The notes under the pieces: model-generated
Database searches by the model: none
Seen by the model: the letters and a program-made list of their open reading frames with translations, nothing else
What the model was told of the DNA's origin: nothing
Part shown: positions 44,435-46,701 of the stretch, piece by piece
How the letters are laid out: each line of letters starts with the position of its first letter
Position numbering within the stretch: position 1 is the first letter of the stretch
DNA from: UBA4416 sp031539425
GTDB taxonomy: Bacteria; Bacteroidota; Bacteroidia; B-17B0; Aurantibacillaceae
DNA: 46,701 nucleotides
NCBI GenBank assembly: GCA_031539425.1
Contig: JAVKLI010000071.1
Span: 1-46,701 of the forward strand
Direction: 5' to 3'
Translations under genes and position numbers: made by a program

Positions 44435-45241
44435 ATGCAAACTACCGAAGCCTCATCCCATTACTCAAATCTTGAATACATGAAGGTTGATGAATTACTT
44501 AAAAATATTAACAACGAAGATAAAACCGTTGCCTTAGCGGTTGAAAAAGCCATTCCACAAATTACTAATGTTATAGAGCTTATTATAAGTAAAATAAAAA
44601 ATAGTAACGGAAGGCTGTTTTACATAGGCTCTGGAACTAGTGGGCGACTTGGTGTAGTAGATGCAAGCGAATGCCCACCTACCTTTGGGGTACATTTTGA
44701 TAAAGTAATTGGAATAATTGCAGGTGGAGATGGCGCCATAAGAAAGGCAGTAGAAAATGCAGAAGATGACACACAGCAAGGTTGGAAAGATTTGTTGCGG
44801 TTTAATATTGGTGTAAATGATGTGGTAATAGGAATAGCCGCTTCAGGCAAAACGCCTTATGTTATTGGAGCTTTGGAGCAATGTAATAAACATCATATTA
44901 GAACAGCTTGTATTGTGTGTAATACTAATAGTTTGGTGGCTCAAACAGCACAATTACCAATAGAGGTAGTTGTAGGGCCTGAATTTATTACAGGATCTAC
45001 CCGCATGAAAGCAGGCACGGCACAAAAAATGGTTTTAAATATGATATCTACCTCTGTTATGATTCAGTTAGGGAAAATTAAAGGAAATCAAATGGTAGAT
45101 ATGCAATTAACAAATGATAAATTACTAGATAGAGGCGTTAAAATGCTTATGAATTTTTTAAATATTACACAATATAATATCGCAAAAGAATTGCTATTAA
45201 AGCATGGTAGCGTAAGGGCTGTTATTAACAACCTTAAATAA
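44435..45241 (+). CDS. murQ: N-acetylmuramic acid 6-phosphate etherase
   Basis: Cleaves the lactyl ether of MurNAc-6-phosphate to give GlcNAc-6-phosphate in peptidoglycan recycling. 268 residues, one SIS domain. FYIGSGTSGRLGVVDASECP (63-82) includes the first catalytic Glu79, and AVENAEDD holds the second (Glu110). GPEFITGSTRMKAGTAQKMV is the third family signature. The start is 6 bases after rlmB. The BadF-type kinase at 8255-9106 could supply a MurNAc or GlcNAc phosphorylation step, but it is 35 kb away. Confidence 0.95.
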   Translation: MQTTEASSHYSNLEYMKVDELLKNINNEDKTVALAVEKAIPQITNVIELIISKIKNSNGRLFYIGSGTSGRLGVVDASECPPTFGVHFDKVIGIIAGGDGAIRKAVENAEDDTQQGWKDLLRFNIGVNDVVIGIAASGKTPYVIGALEQCNKHHIRTACIVCNTNSLVAQTAQLPIEVVVGPEFITGSTRMKAGTAQKMVLNMISTSVMIQLGKIKGNQMVDMQLTNDKLLDRGVKMLMNFLNITQYNIAKELLLKHGSVRAVINNLK

Positions 45242-45286
45242 TTTTATTGATATAAAAAAAACTATATTAGCCTTTTATAATAATCT

Positions 45287-46486
45287 ATGCCACACATATC
45301 AGATAAAGCATTACACATGCCATCATCGCCAATTCGTAAATTGGTACCATTTGCAGAAGCCGCAAAAAAAAAAGGAATTAAAATTTATCATCTCAATATT
45401 GGCCAGCCTGATATAGAAACACCAATTGAATTTTTAAATGCAGTTAAAACGGCTAATATCAATGTATTGGAATATAGCCATAGTGCCGGAAACGAATCTT
45501 ATCGAAAAAAATTAAGTAGTTATTATAGTGGATTTGATATTCATATTGATGATACAGACATTATGGTAACCTGTGGCGGTTCGGAAGCTATTGCTATTGC
45601 TATGTTAACCTGCTTTAATGCAGGCGATGAGGTAATAGTACCAGAGCCTTTTTATGCTAATTATAATGGTTTTTCGGCCACTACAAACTGTAAATTAGTT
45701 CCTATTACTACCACTATTCAAAACAATTTTGCCTTGCCATCTATATCTGAGTTTGAAAAAAAAATCAATTCAAAAACAAAAGGCATTTTAATATGTAATC
45801 CCGGAAATCCTACAGGGGCAGTATATTCAAAAGAAGAGCTACAAGCTTTATGCGATTTAGTAAAAAAACATGATTTATATTTGTTAAGCGACGAAGTGTA
45901 TAAAGAGTTTTGTTATGATGGAAAACCATTTTTTTCCGTAATGCAGCTTGCAGGCATTGAAGAGAATACTATTTTGTTAGATTCAATTTCTAAACGTTAC
46001 AGTGCTTGTGGTGCCAGAATTGGGACGCTGATTAGCAAAAACAAAACAGTAATGTCTGCCGCATTAAAATTTGCGCAAACGCGTTTATCCCCCCCTAGTT
46101 ACGGTCAAATTGGCGCTGAGGCTGCTTTAAACACACCAAAATCATACTTTGAAAAAGTAAATACAGAGTATGTAAAACGAAGAAACTATTTAGTTACAGA
46201 ATTAAATAAAATTGAAGGCGTATTTTGTCCAATGCCAAGCGGTGCTTTTTATTGTATTGCACAATTACCTATTGATAACGCAGATAATTTTTGTCAATGG
46301 TTATTAGAATCTTTTTCGTACAACGGGAAAACGGTAATGTTAGCTCCAGCTAGCGGATTTTATTCATCGCCACACTTAGGTAAACAAGAAGTAAGATTAG
46401 CTTATGTTCTTAATTTAGATGATTTAAAAGAAAGTGTCATTTGCTTAAAAGAAGCTTTAAAACAATATCCAAACATAGTTAGATAA
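45287..46486 (+). CDS. Class I/II PLP-dependent aminotransferase
   Basis: Fold-type I aminotransferase of 399 residues, most like aspartate aminotransferase family 1b. KIYHLNIGQPDIETPIEFL near the N-terminus is the substrate-arm signature, TCGGSEAIAIAMLTCFNAGD is the PLP-phosphate binding region, CNPGNPTGAVYSKEEL is the conserved NPGNPTG loop, and LLDSISKRYSACGARIGTLI contains the Schiff-base Lys. The amino acid used cannot be told. It has its own 45-base leader after murQ. An A10 run (45364-45373) lies in the first 30 codons, a mild slippage risk. Confidence 0.9.
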   Translation: MPHISDKALHMPSSPIRKLVPFAEAAKKKGIKIYHLNIGQPDIETPIEFLNAVKTANINVLEYSHSAGNESYRKKLSSYYSGFDIHIDDTDIMVTCGGSEAIAIAMLTCFNAGDEVIVPEPFYANYNGFSATTNCKLVPITTTIQNNFALPSISEFEKKINSKTKGILICNPGNPTGAVYSKEELQALCDLVKKHDLYLLSDEVYKEFCYDGKPFFSVMQLAGIEENTILLDSISKRYSACGARIGTLISKNKTVMSAALKFAQTRLSPPSYGQIGAEAALNTPKSYFEKVNTEYVKRRNYLVTELNKIEGVFCPMPSGAFYCIAQLPIDNADNFCQWLLESFSYNGKTVMLAPASGFYSSPHLGKQEVRLAYVLNLDDLKESVICLKEALKQYPNIVR

Positions 46487-46701
46487 GTAATTAAGTAGGG
46501 CGTTTTTTTAATAAACCCACATTTTTAATTGTAACACTCAGTTTTTCTTTTCCATTAAGCGCTTGTTCTTAATCGTCACAATAATATAAAATTGAAATGT
46601 AAGCCCATGTGCTGTAATTTTTGTGGCTTTTAAATTTATAATTTTTATATACTAAAAGTGGTTTATAACACTAACTATAATAAAATTAACAGGCATATAA
46701 A
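46487..46701. other. Right-edge intergenic DNA
   Basis: 215 AT-rich bases without an open frame or recognised RNA gene. No clear hairpin plus T-run terminator for the aminotransferase gene was found, and no exact TAnnTTTG box pointing out of the window. Confidence 0.5.

Overview
The window looks like a chromosomal segment of a low-GC member of the Bacteroidota. The evidence is a secreted protein with a type IX secretion (T9SS) C-terminal sorting domain, a GldC gliding-motility protein, a TonB-type outer-membrane beta-barrel protein with a carboxypeptidase-like N-terminal domain, an OmpA protein with PD40 repeats, two DUF1573 proteins, an IPExxxVDY-family protein, repeated matches to the Bacteroidota -7 promoter box (TAnnTTTG), and A/T-rich translation starts with no obvious Shine-Dalgarno sequences. 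Genus cannot be decided from the sequence alone. Most of the window is core housekeeping DNA; no rRNA, tRNA, CRISPR array, prophage or classical insertion sequence was seen.

Layout. 1-438: mostly non-coding, with a possible gene tail and GC-rich stem-loops. 439-3565 (+): psd-radC-wecB-nadD, nearly without gaps. 3570-4687: hemJ-like gene and an acyl-CoA thioesterase, divergent. 4697-9106 (-): five coupled genes read as BadF-type sugar kinase, TauE/SafE transporter, GT87 glycosyltransferase, coaE, GT9 heptosyltransferase-like gene. 9192-16204 (-): a solitary type IIG-like restriction-modification gene carrying an in-frame DUF559 nuclease element, a DUF4139 protein, and a TPR/PD40/OmpA protein. 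16382-31331 (+): TIGR01777 epimerase, purH, the rod-shape cluster mreB-mreC-mreD-mrdA-rodA, an M20 peptidase, a LolA-like protein, aroE, kup and recQ. 31341-38337 (-): uvrB, bacilliredoxin, T9SS cargo, IPExxxVDY protein, fabI, gldC and two DUF1573 proteins. 38445-46486: valS (+), the TonB-type barrel protein (-), then rlmB, murQ and a class I aminotransferase (+).

Much of the region serves the cell envelope. MreBCD, PBP2 and RodA build the lateral wall; MurQ and the BadF-type kinase fit recycling of amino sugars; WecB, GT87 and GT9 fit surface polysaccharide synthesis; Psd and FabI make phospholipids; the LolA-like protein, OmpA and barrel proteins serve the outer membrane.

The most unusual locus is the restriction-modification gene at 9192-12272. 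Its reading frame contains a complete DUF559 (Vsr-like) endonuclease domain bounded by two 56-bp direct repeats, 54/56 identical, exactly 489 bp (163 codons) apart, each holding a 9-bp perfect hairpin. Two further short segments that read like inserted palindromic repeats lie in the same frame, one of them between the D and ExK residues of the predicted N-terminal nuclease. Together they suggest a family of frame-preserving palindromic elements, one carrying a nuclease, that can sit inside protein-coding genes. Secondary points are a 13-A tract in the first codons of the GT87 gene, a (TTTG)5 repeat touching the start of the T9SS cargo gene, and a leftover piece of a second T9SS sorting-domain gene upstream of it.
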